Shown: positions 45,172 through 53,861, counted from the stretch's first letter. The stretch is 64,000 bases of DNA from Paracoccaceae bacterium (GCA_033344815.1 JAWPMR010000001.1:1722136-1786135), one strand, 5' to 3'. The notes: generated by a model not told the origin, from the sequence alone. Program-made: numbers and translations.

Positions 45172-45666
45172 ATGCAGACCAAGTCGCGTGTAGAAGTCGA
45201 CGTTGAGTCATGGGTCCAAAAGATGATCGCCAAGAACGGTTATGCTCAGATCTCAAGACATGGTCCTTCTTCGGGATTGCCGGGTTTTGCGTTTACAATC
45301 GGCCTTGAACACTCGCGACAGGTCCCCGAGCTGATCTGTGTAGGCGTCGCGCCAGATATCGCGGCACAACTGTTCGCGATCTGCATCGAGGGCCACGACG
45401 CGTCGCTCTGTGACTTGGCAAGGGGAAACCAGAGCGTTTCAGGGCTTGTAGAAGGCTACAGTTTGCGTTTTCGTCGCGTCAGCCCGGCAATGGTATTGAA
45501 AGCAAATGAGGTTCGCCCCAATCGCCCCGAAGACATTTCGGACATGGTGCAGCTCTTGCTGCCCGACAATAACGGGTTTTTCCCAGGAGACGCTGAATGT
45601 GATCCTGGAATTGCCGCTTCGCAAGACACCGATTGGCTTTTAGCGTCGTCAAACGGGCTAAGCTGA
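45172..45666 (+). CDS. DUF4262 domain-containing protein
   Basis: A 164-residue protein recognised as DUF4262 from GLPGFAFTIGLEHSRQVPEL (about residues 36-55) and the C-terminal NNGFFPGDAECDPG segment. The family has no settled function. It lies alone on the plus strand between an IS110 remnant and benE. A CtrA-like site sits just upstream, and GGGGAACAGGT precedes the ATG. Confidence 0.75.
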   Translation: MQTKSRVEVDVESWVQKMIAKNGYAQISRHGPSSGLPGFAFTIGLEHSRQVPELICVGVAPDIAAQLFAICIEGHDASLCDLARGNQSVSGLVEGYSLRFRRVSPAMVLKANEVRPNRPEDISDMVQLLLPDNNGFFPGDAECDPGIAASQDTDWLLASSNGLS

Positions 45667-45842
45667 GGGCTTTCGACTAAGTGTCGCAAACCGCCGTATG
45701 AGCAGACTGAAGAAGCCGCATCGTAACAACTCATATCCTAGGTCAGTCGTCAGTTCAGTGGCCCGCAGGCCTCCATCAAGATCGCTAGAATCGTCCCGCT
45801 GTGATGATAGCCGTCATATTGCGCGTTGGTTTTGCGGATTGC

Positions 45843-47027
45843 CTAATGATCCACTGTTTGATTGGCCATCGTTTTGGATAACCAGATGAGCACGCCAACA
45901 ACAACGCCCCAGAACGCGCCACTTACACCGAAAAGCGTCATGCCGCTTGCTGCAATCAGAAACGTCAATGCTGGCGCCTCCAACTGAGCGGGTTCGTTGA
46001 ATGCAGCCGAGAGTGAACCAACCAACGCAGGGACAAGCGCAAGTCCCGCGACCGCAGTGATCAGAGCAAGCGGTGCGAGGCTTGCCAATGACGTGACAAC
46101 CGCGGCGGCAAATGCCAGTACCACATAAACGATGCCTGATGTGATCGCGGCCCAGTAGCGGCTTGCTGGATCGCGCCCGGCGTCCTCACCCGCCATCATC
46201 CCTGCTGTGATCGCGGACATGTTGACGGGAAGCGATCCGAACGGTGCAAACGCCAGACTGACAAGGCCGGTTTTGCGGATCAGAGGTTGGCGTTCCACCG
46301 GATAACCATTCAGTTCCAGCACTGCAAAACCGGGGATATTTTGTCCTGCCATTGTGACTAGATACAGCGGGAGGGAAATTGAAAAGAACGACTGGATCGT
46401 AAAGACTGGCATAACTGGGGCAAAGGCAGGAAGCCATATGACTTCTGTTTGATCAACGTTGCCCGACGTATCGACGGCGAAATAGAGAACCACTAAAAAC
46501 GCAAGTACTGCAAAGGGCATCGCGGCAAGCCTGTTCCATGTCAATCCAATCAGCCAAGCGACGAGCACGGGCAGCACCAACAATGGAATGGAGCCGAGCG
46601 CAAGCGCCGGGGCCAGGCACAGCTTGAGCAAAACACCCGCAAGCAAACCGTTGGCAACCGGTTTCGGAATAGCAGCTACGATCCGGCCGAGGGTTGGGAC
46701 CAATCCGGATAAGACAAGCAACACAGCACAAAAAATCAGCGCCCCGACGGCCTCGCCAAAACCGCCCGGCAAAGTGGCCGTTGCCGCAAGAAATGCAGCT
46801 CCAGGCGTAGACCAAGCCACAGCCGCGGGAATGCGCGTTACAGCAGGCAGCCAGATGCTGCAGATTCCCATCCCGATGGTAGCAAAGAACAACCCTGTCG
46901 TCGCCTGCTCGCCCGTGGCACCCATCGCCGTTAATCCCGCCAGAACAATGGCAAATGACGCTGAATATCCAACGAAGGCGGCGAGTAACCCCATGGAAAT
47001 AGACGGTATCGAAAGATCTCGGAACAT
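45843..47027 (-). CDS. benE: BenE family benzoate/H+ symporter-like transporter
   Basis: A 394-residue membrane protein with about twelve helices. BenE features are SMGLLAAFVGYSASFAIVLAG (first 20 residues near the N-terminus), WSTPGAAFLAATATLPGGF near residue 72 and PIPKPVANGLLAGVLLKLC-like AIPKPVANGLLAGVL near residue 128. GQNIPGFAVLELNGY near residue 230 and the INTITAGM-like VNMSAITAGMMAGEDAG also fit. It may import benzoate or a related aromatic acid; no benzoate catabolic genes lie next to it. Confidence 0.9.
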   Translation of the reverse strand: MFRDLSIPSISMGLLAAFVGYSASFAIVLAGLTAMGATGEQATTGLFFATIGMGICSIWLPAVTRIPAAVAWSTPGAAFLAATATLPGGFGEAVGALIFCAVLLVLSGLVPTLGRIVAAIPKPVANGLLAGVLLKLCLAPALALGSIPLLVLPVLVAWLIGLTWNRLAAMPFAVLAFLVVLYFAVDTSGNVDQTEVIWLPAFAPVMPVFTIQSFFSISLPLYLVTMAGQNIPGFAVLELNGYPVERQPLIRKTGLVSLAFAPFGSLPVNMSAITAGMMAGEDAGRDPASRYWAAITSGIVYVVLAFAAAVVTSLASLAPLALITAVAGLALVPALVGSLSAAFNEPAQLEAPALTFLIAASGMTLFGVSGAFWGVVVGVLIWLSKTMANQTVDH

Positions 47028-47245
47028 TGGATGAAAACGCCTTGGCTTGGTTCTTTCGCACCTTTATCGCACTCAGCTGAATTTACCACAGCCGTCATTC
47101 CAAGTCGCTAAATCTGCGTTGTCGATCCTGGTGCATTTGATTGCTGCACAAAGCGAAGGAGGTCCGCTCTCGGGAACCTGCAGCGCAGCGCGGATGTTCC
47201 CAGCGAATGGCAGGTTTGGGCCGCCCCTGTAAGCGGCCCCTTTTG

Positions 47246-47879
47246 TTAGATCTCATTCGCTTCGGCGATGGCCAAAGCGTCCTCAAGTTCAACGCCGAGA
47301 TAAGGGACGGCGCTGTCCATCTTCGTGTGACCGAGCAGAAGCTGCACGGCACGCAGATTGCCCGTCTTCATATAGATCTGCGTTACCTTGGTTCGGCGCA
47401 TCGAATGTGTGCCGTATGCTGTTGCCTCCAAACCAATGGATGTCACCCAGTCACGGACAATCCGTGCGTACTGACGTGTCGAAATATGCAGTCGTTCATG
47501 GAACCGGCCAGGCCAGAGGTATTCCGACCCAACCATCAGCTCATCCTCCCTCCATTTTTCGACAGACGCCCGGGTCCCCTCAGAAATTTCGAAGCGAACT
47601 GGTTTTTTGCGTTTTGCTTTGAAGCACTGATGCCCGTTCTTTGATTTGGCCCGACTCCATGACATCGACCACTTTCATCGTCACCAGATCACAACAGCGA
47701 AGCTTGCTATCAATAGCCATGTTGAACAGAGCTAGGTCGCGATGGTTCTCGGCCAGTTCAAGTCGTACCCGGATCGCCCAGACGCGCTTTAGTTTCAGTG
47801 AGCGCTTCTGGCCGACGATGCGGCCCCTGTTCCAAGCAGGGAGAAGCGCGCGAATGGCAGGTAGGTTTGGTGTTTCCAT
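47246..47879 (-). pseudogene. Tyrosine-recombinase integrase, frameshifted
   Basis: The N-terminal part (METPNLPAIRALLPAW) and C-terminal part (HSMRRTKVTQIYMKTGN, then LLLGHTKMDSAVPYLGVELE) together form a short, about 210-residue tyrosine recombinase with the His-x2-Arg, Gly-His and Tyr catalytic elements. They are in different frames. The break is at a run of six A on the coding strand (47603-47608), where five A would join them as KTQKPVRF. A decayed gene is most likely; slippage on the A run is possible but unproven. Confidence 0.85.
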
Positions 47880-47968
47880 GACTGATCCTCCGATCCGCCA
47901 TGCACTCCCACAACGACAACCCGACGTTAACCAACGTATCTTATCACAAGATGCTGCGACCGATCTGA
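47705..47968 (-). repeat. Direct repeat, copy B (integrase start and upstream region)
   Basis: Aligns with 40721-40985 in the same orientation at roughly 80% by eye. With copy A it brackets about 6.7 kb carrying two hypothetical genes, the M20 hydrolase, the IS110 remnant, the DUF4262 gene and benE. Confidence 0.7.
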
Positions 47969-48061
47969 CTGCAGGCTGGAGCCGATTTTATTGAAAAACT
48001 CTTCCTTGATCGACGGATGACCTGCTGATTCAATTCTCTCAACGAGCAGGAGGATCTGGCG

Positions 48062-48612
48062 ATGATGGGACCAAAGCAGGAAGCACAGGCTGCACTGTTT
48101 TACGAGTTTTCGCTGGAGGATCATGTCCCGCAGGGTCACTTGTTGCGGTCGATAGATCGCTTTGTTGATCTGAGAAGCATTCGGGCGCATCTTGCGGACT
48201 TCTACAGCTACACGGGCCGCCAATCGATTGATCCTGAATTGCTGATCCGCATGCTGCTGGTAGGATCCTGCTTCGGCATCCGATCCGAGCGGAGGTTGTG
48301 CGAAGAGGTGCATCTGAACCTAGCCTATCGCTGGTTCTGCCGCCTTGATCTGACAGACCGCCTTCCAAATCATTCGACTTTTTCCAAGGACCGGCACGGT
48401 CGGTTCCGTGAGAGCGATCTGCTAAGGCATGTGTTCGAGACAACCGTGGCACGCTGCATGGAAGAAGGGCTTGTCGGTGATCAAGGTTTTGCTGTGGACG
48501 CCAGTTTGATCAGCGCCGACGTCCAGAAACAGAACTCCAGCAACCCGGAGGACTGGGCAGCACGCGACACCGATCCGACGACAGCGCCACGAGCGGTGCG
48601 CGAGGACCTGGG
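48062..48612 (+). pseudogene. IS1182/IS5-type transposase, 5' fragment
   Basis: About 183 residues from MMGPKQEAQAALFYEFSLED to the region VREDLGTA, including the N-terminal DUF772-like domain (LLIRMLLVGSCFGIRSERRL) and the first catalytic Asp block (GFAVDASLISAD). Full-length relatives are about 450 residues, so more than half is missing. The sequence breaks off where the tail of the minus-strand gene at 48618 begins. Confidence 0.8.
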
Positions 48613-48617
48613 TACGG

Positions 48618-49535
48618 CTAATAGCGAATACGGATCGTCAATCGACCATCTTCGCCAAAGATCGCGGACGCGAGTAAGACATCGCCACCTGAGACCTCGT
48701 GCAGTTTCGAGAGTGTACCAATAAGTCGGTCTCCTGCCAGAACGCAGATATGGCGCCCACTCATAGAAGTGGTAAGCCGCAAACCCGGAAAGAGGCGGTG
48801 CCCTATGACCGCGCCGTAGCCAAGATGAACATTATCGATCGCCACTATGACGCGCCGAAACTGGCGTTGTCCCGATGCCTCCCGAAGCAAATGCGCACAA
48901 AGAAAAGGTTCTACGGTCCATCGGCTTTTCCTTTGGAAGCGCTCAAGAAAGCGAATTAAAGACGGCTCAGTTTCGGCAATATCGGCTTTTGCTTCATCAA
49001 AGGGTCGCGTTTCCCCGCGTTGTGCCAGGAACCATGCTGCGAGCGCGTGTGATCGGCGGGCCAATGGACCGATTGAGCCGTCGAAGCCCAGCCAAAAGTC
49101 GCTGGCCGATATTGTCGAGGCACGCGCAAGTGCAAGACGTGCTGCTTCTTCTGCCGGCATAGCGTTGCTCTTGGCAGTTGAGAGCCAAGCATCCGTGGTT
49201 TCCGTGTTGGCCGACCCAAGGTCGGAGAGAAACAGAGTCGCCCAGTTGGTTTGCCAGGGTGCGTTTTCGTGTCTGCCCGCGATCTGCGCCACGTATTCTG
49301 CGGCGCCACTTGGAACGTCGCCAAAGGGCGGGAGCGGCCAAGCGAGTGAATGGCGCGTGCGGTGGAAACCCCGGATGACCGGCAAGGCACGAACAGCGTC
49401 CACCGGAGTCCCGCTTTGGCAAGCATCAAAGAACCAAGACCGTGTGCGCCCCGGGTCAGCTGAAAAGTACAGCTCGAAACAGTCGGAATCACGCCATGGG
49501 GCGGCCCACCCGGGCCGGAGTGAGATCATTCCCAC
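48618..49535 (-). pseudogene. Unknown protein, C-terminal part after an in-frame TAA
   Basis: A 305-residue frame with an ATG at 49535 (MGMISLRPGWAAPWRD). The frame is open for another 25 codons upstream (VLEERAQILQDNTEAG and so on) right up to the TAA that ends the 276-residue frame at 49611. Both halves are therefore probably one gene of about 610 residues cut by a single nonsense codon. A WFFDACQSG motif near residue 34 resembles the Cys site of caspase-like peptidases, but the matching His-Gly motif is not seen. No family recognised. Confidence 0.5.
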
Positions 49536-49610
49536 CTGGCCGATATACTCGTCGAGAGAATGCCCCGCCTCCGTATTGTCCTGTAAAATCTGGGCTCTTT
49601 CCTCAAGAAC

Positions 49611-50441
49611 TTAGCGGGCTTTTTCTGTGTCCAGTTCACAAACTTTATGGCGCCCTGAAAGTCCGATTGAGGTGAGACCGGCCTCCACGATGGAAACGGC
49701 GTCGGGATCCAGTAAAAAGTATTCGTCGCGATGGCGAAAGAAGTTGGCCCCGGACTGCGCGACAGCATGGTCTACCGGTCGGAGATAACTATTGTACAGA
49801 AAGGCGAAGGCATCATCGACCGTGGGAAGACCGCCATCGTTTCTTGCGAGTAGGCGGCTCAAAAACTGAACCTGTTCATCGATCACTCCCGCAGAGGTCA
49901 TCACCGTTTGAAGCCGTTTTGGTGTGGCACTGTTCTGGAAGGCTGTGACGTCGACCACTGTGACCTGATCACCGTAACCCACTTCAAGTAAGTCCAGGGC
50001 AGCAATCTCCAGTTCCTCAGCACCGTCGACGGGGGCTTCAAATGCAGAAACACGTTCGTTGTGGAAGCCGAACCCAAGTATTTTGTCTCTCAGGTGCCCA
50101 AGCATTAGCTTTGGAGCCGCATCTGCAATCATGGCGTGTGTGGCAAGCCGAAGCGATAGCGGCAAAGCCATCGCTTTCAAAGAGCGCCCACTTTCACGTG
50201 GGACTGGGAAACGTGCCGGTGCTGCAGATTTGAGAGTACCGCCGCGCCAAACAACTTCGAGTTGGTCGACAAACAACTGCCTGTCGAGCCGAATGTCTTC
50301 AAAAGAAATCGGGTCGACCAGCCAGTCGTCAAATTGATCAGCTGTGCGGACTCCTCCTGGCCCTTCGCCAACTATGCCGCCGAACAGCCATTCGAAATTG
50401 GGCGTTCCGCCACCATCAAGCCTGAGAACAAGACATTCCAT
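49611..50441 (-). CDS. Unknown protein, N-terminal part ending at in-frame TAA
   Basis: A 276-residue product starting MECLVLRLDGGGTPNFEWLF at ATG 50441, which follows CAGGAG eight bases upstream. The start is six bases after the end of the upstream membrane-protein gene, so it belongs to the same operon. It looks soluble, with a Leu/Ala-rich helical middle (MALPLSLRLATHAMIADAAP), and has no known domain. It ends at TAA (49611-49613), beyond which the same frame continues into the 305-residue frame. Whether the truncated product is functional is unknown. Confidence 0.55.
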   Translation of the reverse strand: MECLVLRLDGGGTPNFEWLFGGIVGEGPGGVRTADQFDDWLVDPISFEDIRLDRQLFVDQLEVVWRGGTLKSAAPARFPVPRESGRSLKAMALPLSLRLATHAMIADAAPKLMLGHLRDKILGFGFHNERVSAFEAPVDGAEELEIAALDLLEVGYGDQVTVVDVTAFQNSATPKRLQTVMTSAGVIDEQVQFLSRLLARNDGGLPTVDDAFAFLYNSYLRPVDHAVAQSGANFFRHRDEYFLLDPDAVSIVEAGLTSIGLSGRHKVCELDTEKAR

Positions 50442-50446
50442 TTCAC

Positions 50447-50734
50447 TCACTCCTGCTCTGGTTTTATCGCTTCTTTGGACTTGAATGAGACGATCAGATG
50501 CAGCCCTAAACCAATGACCAGAGCGGCGGTCGCTTTGAGAAACAGGTCGAATGGTGCGTCTGGTGCTAGCGCGTTCCAAAGTGGCACATGTGCTCCGGCG
50601 AGGTTGGTTGCCGCGCCAACCGCGCCGCCACTTAGCAGCATGATGCCAATGAGACGCGGTGCTGAAAACGGCAAGCCGCGCGCCCAAGCGGCAACGAAGG
50701 CACCTGCAAGCGCCAAAACAGCGAGCCATGTCAC
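50447..50734 (-). CDS. Small membrane protein, 95 residues
   Basis: Three hydrophobic helices are predicted: TWLAVLALAGAFVAAWARG (residues 2-20), LIGIMLLSGGAVGAATNLAG and FLKATAALVIGLGLHLIVSF. It has a charged C-terminal tail. The only usual start is GTG 50734, but the frame is open upstream for about 29 codons with coding-like residues (VEKARAFGIVRDEWQHGS). So it may instead be the frameshifted C-terminus of the 265-residue protein upstream. No family recognised. Confidence 0.5.
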   Translation of the reverse strand: MTWLAVLALAGAFVAAWARGLPFSAPRLIGIMLLSGGAVGAATNLAGAHVPLWNALAPDAPFDLFLKATAALVIGLGLHLIVSFKSKEAIKPEQE

Positions 50735-50817
50735 TTCATGTGTGATCCGACCAGCGTCGTTGGCGAGTGAGCCATGTTGCCACTCGTCCCGGACGATTCC
50801 AAATGCCCGTGCCTTTT

Positions 50818-51615
50818 CTACGCGAGCCCTAATGTAAGCGCCCGGCCTCCGAGCATGATCGTCGCATTTCCGTTCTGTGGAAGAGCATAAACCGCATCAA
50901 GAAGCGCGCTCCAACTGTCTGCGCCATATGAACAGGAGCCGGTGGCCGAACTGGAACAGGAAATTCCAAGGCCCGCCGCACCTACTTCCGCTGCACGCGC
51001 CGCTGCTGCAAGCAGGGCTCTCTCCAGTGCCACCGCTGCGTCACGCTCATCTGGCGCAGGAACGGCAGTGAAAACCAGAGCATAAAGTCCAGTTCTTTGG
51101 TGTGTGGTTGAATTGGGAGAGATAGAGAAAAAAACAGGGCGCTCGAATTCAGGGCCGGTCCCGTCTCGCAGAAACTCTACGAATTTGGCTTTCAGGACAA
51201 GATCCTCGGTCGTAGGCCTAAGTCCAGGGATCTTTTCCCCGTTGGCTAAACGCATGTCGAGCAGCTTGCGGATCTTCAGCAACGAGGTCTGGGCATTCCA
51301 GTGAGGGGAACCGCGGGGCCATAAATTCATCACTACCGTGTCGATACGCGGTCCATCCACGCCGAAATCTTCCGGGTGGAGCAGGTCGGCTGTAGTAAAC
51401 CAAACGCGCTTCCCCGTATCAGACCAGAGCGGAACAGGTTCAGTTTCTGAGGCTGTGATAGCACCGATTTCAATCCGACCATCGTACAGGCTGGGCGCTT
51501 GGACAACGGTAACGGCGAGAATGAGAGCGGGCAACATAAGAGCTGCAAGCCACAAATGCGCACCAAGCGACGCATCCTTCGGAGCAAGTGGCTTCTCGTT
51601 GGTAATCATTTCCAA
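50818..51615 (-). CDS. Unknown membrane-anchored protein, 265 residues
   Basis: One N-terminal helix (LWLAALMLPALILAVTVVQA, about residues 22-41), then a probably periplasmic domain of about 220 residues with WSDTGKRVWFTTADLLHPED near residue 64, VVMNLWPRGSPHWNAQ near residue 94 and an Ala-rich helix near 200. A Cys-rich segment GISCSSSATGSCSYGADSW follows near residue 218. No known family. It is the first gene of an operon-like run that continues into the 95-residue membrane protein and the interrupted 610-residue protein. Confidence 0.6.
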   Translation of the reverse strand: MEMITNEKPLAPKDASLGAHLWLAALMLPALILAVTVVQAPSLYDGRIEIGAITASETEPVPLWSDTGKRVWFTTADLLHPEDFGVDGPRIDTVVMNLWPRGSPHWNAQTSLLKIRKLLDMRLANGEKIPGLRPTTEDLVLKAKFVEFLRDGTGPEFERPVFFSISPNSTTHQRTGLYALVFTAVPAPDERDAAVALERALLAAAARAAEVGAAGLGISCSSSATGSCSYGADSWSALLDAVYALPQNGNATIMLGGRALTLGLA

Positions 51616-51980
51616 AATTACTGTCTCAATCCAATGACAATCCCGACCGCTAACGCCCTAAGTCAACTGGAGCAGTTTGTTGCAGGGCAAATATGACCCC
51701 TGTGCCTTTGTCCTAACATAGCAAGTTAAAGGGCCTAAGACGACGATGGAGTATAGCGAAAAATTGTGCTGCGCGTCTTCAGAGCATCTCATCTCATTCC
51801 GATAAGCCCGGGCCGCTAGATCTGCGCTGATTATGTGCGTCACCGCAAATCATGTTGGGTTTTTTAACGTCATGTTTTGGGAACGTGGAGCGCAACAAGT
51901 TATCGATCTACAAGCTGCTATTCAGGATATACCCGCGCCAAACAAATCAACGTGCGACACGCTGCCTTCGAATGCGCTAT
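51616..51980. other. Spacer between unknown cluster and tRNA-Leu
   Basis: No gene supported. It should contain the promoter of the minus-strand cluster. It is also the DNA directly next to the tRNA 3' end, where an integrated element would have its attachment site. Confidence 0.45.
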
Positions 51981-52066
51981 TGGTGCGGATGAGAAGACTC
52001 GAACTTCCACGGGTGTTACCCCACAGCGACCTCAACGCTGCGCGTCTACCATTCCGCCACATCCGC
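51981..52066 (-). tRNA. tRNA-Leu (anticodon GAG)
   Basis: On the minus strand the sequence starts GCGGATGTGGCGGAATGG and ends CTCATCCGC-A-CCA, giving a seven-base acceptor stem and an encoded CCA tail. The anticodon stem CAGCG/CGCTG closes the loop TTGAGGT with anticodon GAG, which reads CUC/CUU. A long variable arm and the T arm GTTCGAGTC fit a class II leucine tRNA. The accessory region lies on its 3' side. Confidence 0.93.
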
Positions 52067-52130
52067 ACGTTTTAGAAAGGTCCCGAGTCTTTAGCCTGCT
52101 CCCGCCGTGTTGTGAAGAGCCATTTTCATC

Positions 52131-52164
52131 AAAATGCCCCGACGGTGCAGAACCATCGGGGCAT
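52131..52164 (-). terminator. Terminator of the peptidoglycan-binding protein gene
   Basis: On the minus strand ATGCCCCGATGGT pairs with ACCGTCGGGGCAT around a short loop, followed by TTTTGATG. It lies about 40 bases after the stop codon at 52203. Confidence 0.75.
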
Positions 52165-52202
52165 GGGCAGGATCGTTTGGTCCGCCGCATCGGGCGCGCC
52201 CA

Positions 52203-53534
52203 TCACTCCGTGACAGAAAACACCGGCATCACACCCGCTTGTGCCGGGGCCTGGCCCGTCAGCTGCAAGGAGGCTTTGCGCAGAATATCCGTCCGCTCGG
52301 GCTGACCGGGTACAAATACCGCATCCGCTCCTGCGTCCGTTGCAGCCAGCGCGGCTTCATACCACGGACCTGAAGCGCTTACGTTCTTCAGCGTGCCAAA
52401 ACCCAATGCCAGATGGTGGCCCATCAATTCGCCGTACACGGTCTCACCGAGGGAATAGAGGATCAGCGCCGAGCCCAGCGCCACATTCATATTATCGGTG
52501 CGATATCCGACGCCCAGACAGATTTGCGCGGTGGCCGACATCTGCTGCGCCGAGGTGCCGGTCGAGGCGACGAAGCCGGATACGTCACGGGACACGATAT
52601 CGCGCGGCTTGACCGGCAACTCATCCACATAGGGCTGCACGACCGGTCCGAAACCGTCACATTGCTGTGCGACCTGTTGTGGCGTGAACCCATTGACTTG
52701 GCTGATCAATTCTTCGCTGCGCGCAATGGCATAGGTACGCGCCAGGCAGAACTGTTCGTTCAGCGCCGCAGTCGGGTCGCTCATCGAGGCTGCTGTGGTG
52801 TAACCGTTGGTGCTGGTCAGCAGCGACACGGTATTGCAATGCGATGCCAGCGACGCTTCGGGCGTGCCACTTTCGAAAAAGTTCGGCAGTGCCGTGCTTG
52901 ACTGTGCGGCTGCCGGTGCGGCCGCCGCAGCGACAACCTCAGGCGCAGGGGTAACCACCTGCGGCGCGGGGGCGGTCACTGCAACAGGGGCCGGTGCCTG
53001 CACAACCGGCGCCACGACCTGAGGAGCAACCGCCACGACCGGGGCTGCGGGCTGTGGCGCGGATTGTGCCGCCAACTCATTGCGATAGGTTCTCAGCAGG
53101 CCACGCGCGCCCTCCGGGCTCTGGGCGACCAATTGGGTGGTCTGATACCCGCCCGCCTGGGCACGGTTGTAAGAGGTCACCAGAAAATTCTGCTCAAACG
53201 GGGACAATTGCCCGGTGGCCGGATATCCCAGATAGGCCTGATAATTGGCAACGGCTGCGCGCGACTGACGCCCCAGTTGCCCGTCAACGCGACCTGCGTT
53301 GAACCCGAAATAGTTCAGCGAAGCCTGGATCTGGCGACCTTCCTGTGTCGACGGGATACGTGATCTGTAGGTTCTGGTTTTCTTTTTCTGGGCGTTTTTT
53401 GTCGCCGCATGGCCCACAATACCACCGATCAGCGCCCCCGCGATGAAATCACCCGCATCAGCAGTCGCCCGCGCTGCGGGCATAACCGCCACCGAGGCCG
53501 CTAGGACTGTAGCCGTTAAACCTTTGGAAAACAT
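52203..53534 (-). CDS. Secreted peptidoglycan-binding domain protein
   Basis: A 443-residue protein with a Sec signal (MFSKGLTATVLAASVAVMPA), a Gly-rich helix (GDFIAGALIGGIVGHAATKN, about residues 28-47) and a PG_binding_1 domain (QIQASLNYFGFNAGRVDGQL to PATGQLSPFEQNFL, about residues 69-118). A long Pro/Ala/Val linker (about 155-215) leads to a C-terminal domain of about 220 residues with four Cys. Its function is unknown, but it should bind the cell wall. It lies next to the tRNA and ends in a good terminator. Confidence 0.8.
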   Translation of the reverse strand: MFSKGLTATVLAASVAVMPAARATADAGDFIAGALIGGIVGHAATKNAQKKKTRTYRSRIPSTQEGRQIQASLNYFGFNAGRVDGQLGRQSRAAVANYQAYLGYPATGQLSPFEQNFLVTSYNRAQAGGYQTTQLVAQSPEGARGLLRTYRNELAAQSAPQPAAPVVAVAPQVVAPVVQAPAPVAVTAPAPQVVTPAPEVVAAAAAPAAAQSSTALPNFFESGTPEASLASHCNTVSLLTSTNGYTTAASMSDPTAALNEQFCLARTYAIARSEELISQVNGFTPQQVAQQCDGFGPVVQPYVDELPVKPRDIVSRDVSGFVASTGTSAQQMSATAQICLGVGYRTDNMNVALGSALILYSLGETVYGELMGHHLALGFGTLKNVSASGPWYEAALAATDAGADAVFVPGQPERTDILRKASLQLTGQAPAQAGVMPVFSVTE

Positions 53535-53861
53535 AAAAAATCTCCGCCATAAAATAAAAGTTAAAAAAACGTATCATAGGAAGCGATTCGACCGAAGCCC
53601 CGGCTGGCAAACTTTTGCCTGCCTGCGGCGACTTGCAGCACAATCGCTCACAATTTTTATAACACGTTCAGAGGGTCAAAAACCAGTGAAAACCCGCGAA
53701 ATCGGTGTGATTAACGCCTAAGATTTCAGGTAAAAACACCGCCCTCCTTCGGGGAAAACCACCTCCTGCGCGCCGCATACCTTCATACCTTCGCCAAAAC
53801 GCAGCATCTGCCGGGGCGGAATTGACTTTGCCCCGGTCGCGGGGTGCGCTAGAGGATCGCC
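53535..53861. other. Intergenic promoter region
   Basis: AT-rich next to 53534 (promoter of the peptidoglycan-binding gene). A minus-strand 29-codon frame near 53718-53806 (MLRFGEGMKVCG) has coding-like composition but no ribosome site. The lipB promoter must also lie here. Confidence 0.4.

Noticed and set aside
48618-49535. Caspase-like peptidase call based on WFFDACQSG
   Set aside because: The upstream His-Gly motif of caspase-fold enzymes is not present in the joined frame, so the similarity is too weak to name a family.
52807-53022. Ala/Thr/Gly-rich plus-strand frame
   Set aside because: Antisense of the Pro/Ala linker of the peptidoglycan-binding protein; low complexity only.
53718-53806. 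29-codon minus-strand ORF (MLRFGEGMKVCG)
   Set aside because: Coding-like composition but no ribosome site, no domain and no operon context; could be the tail of a lost gene.
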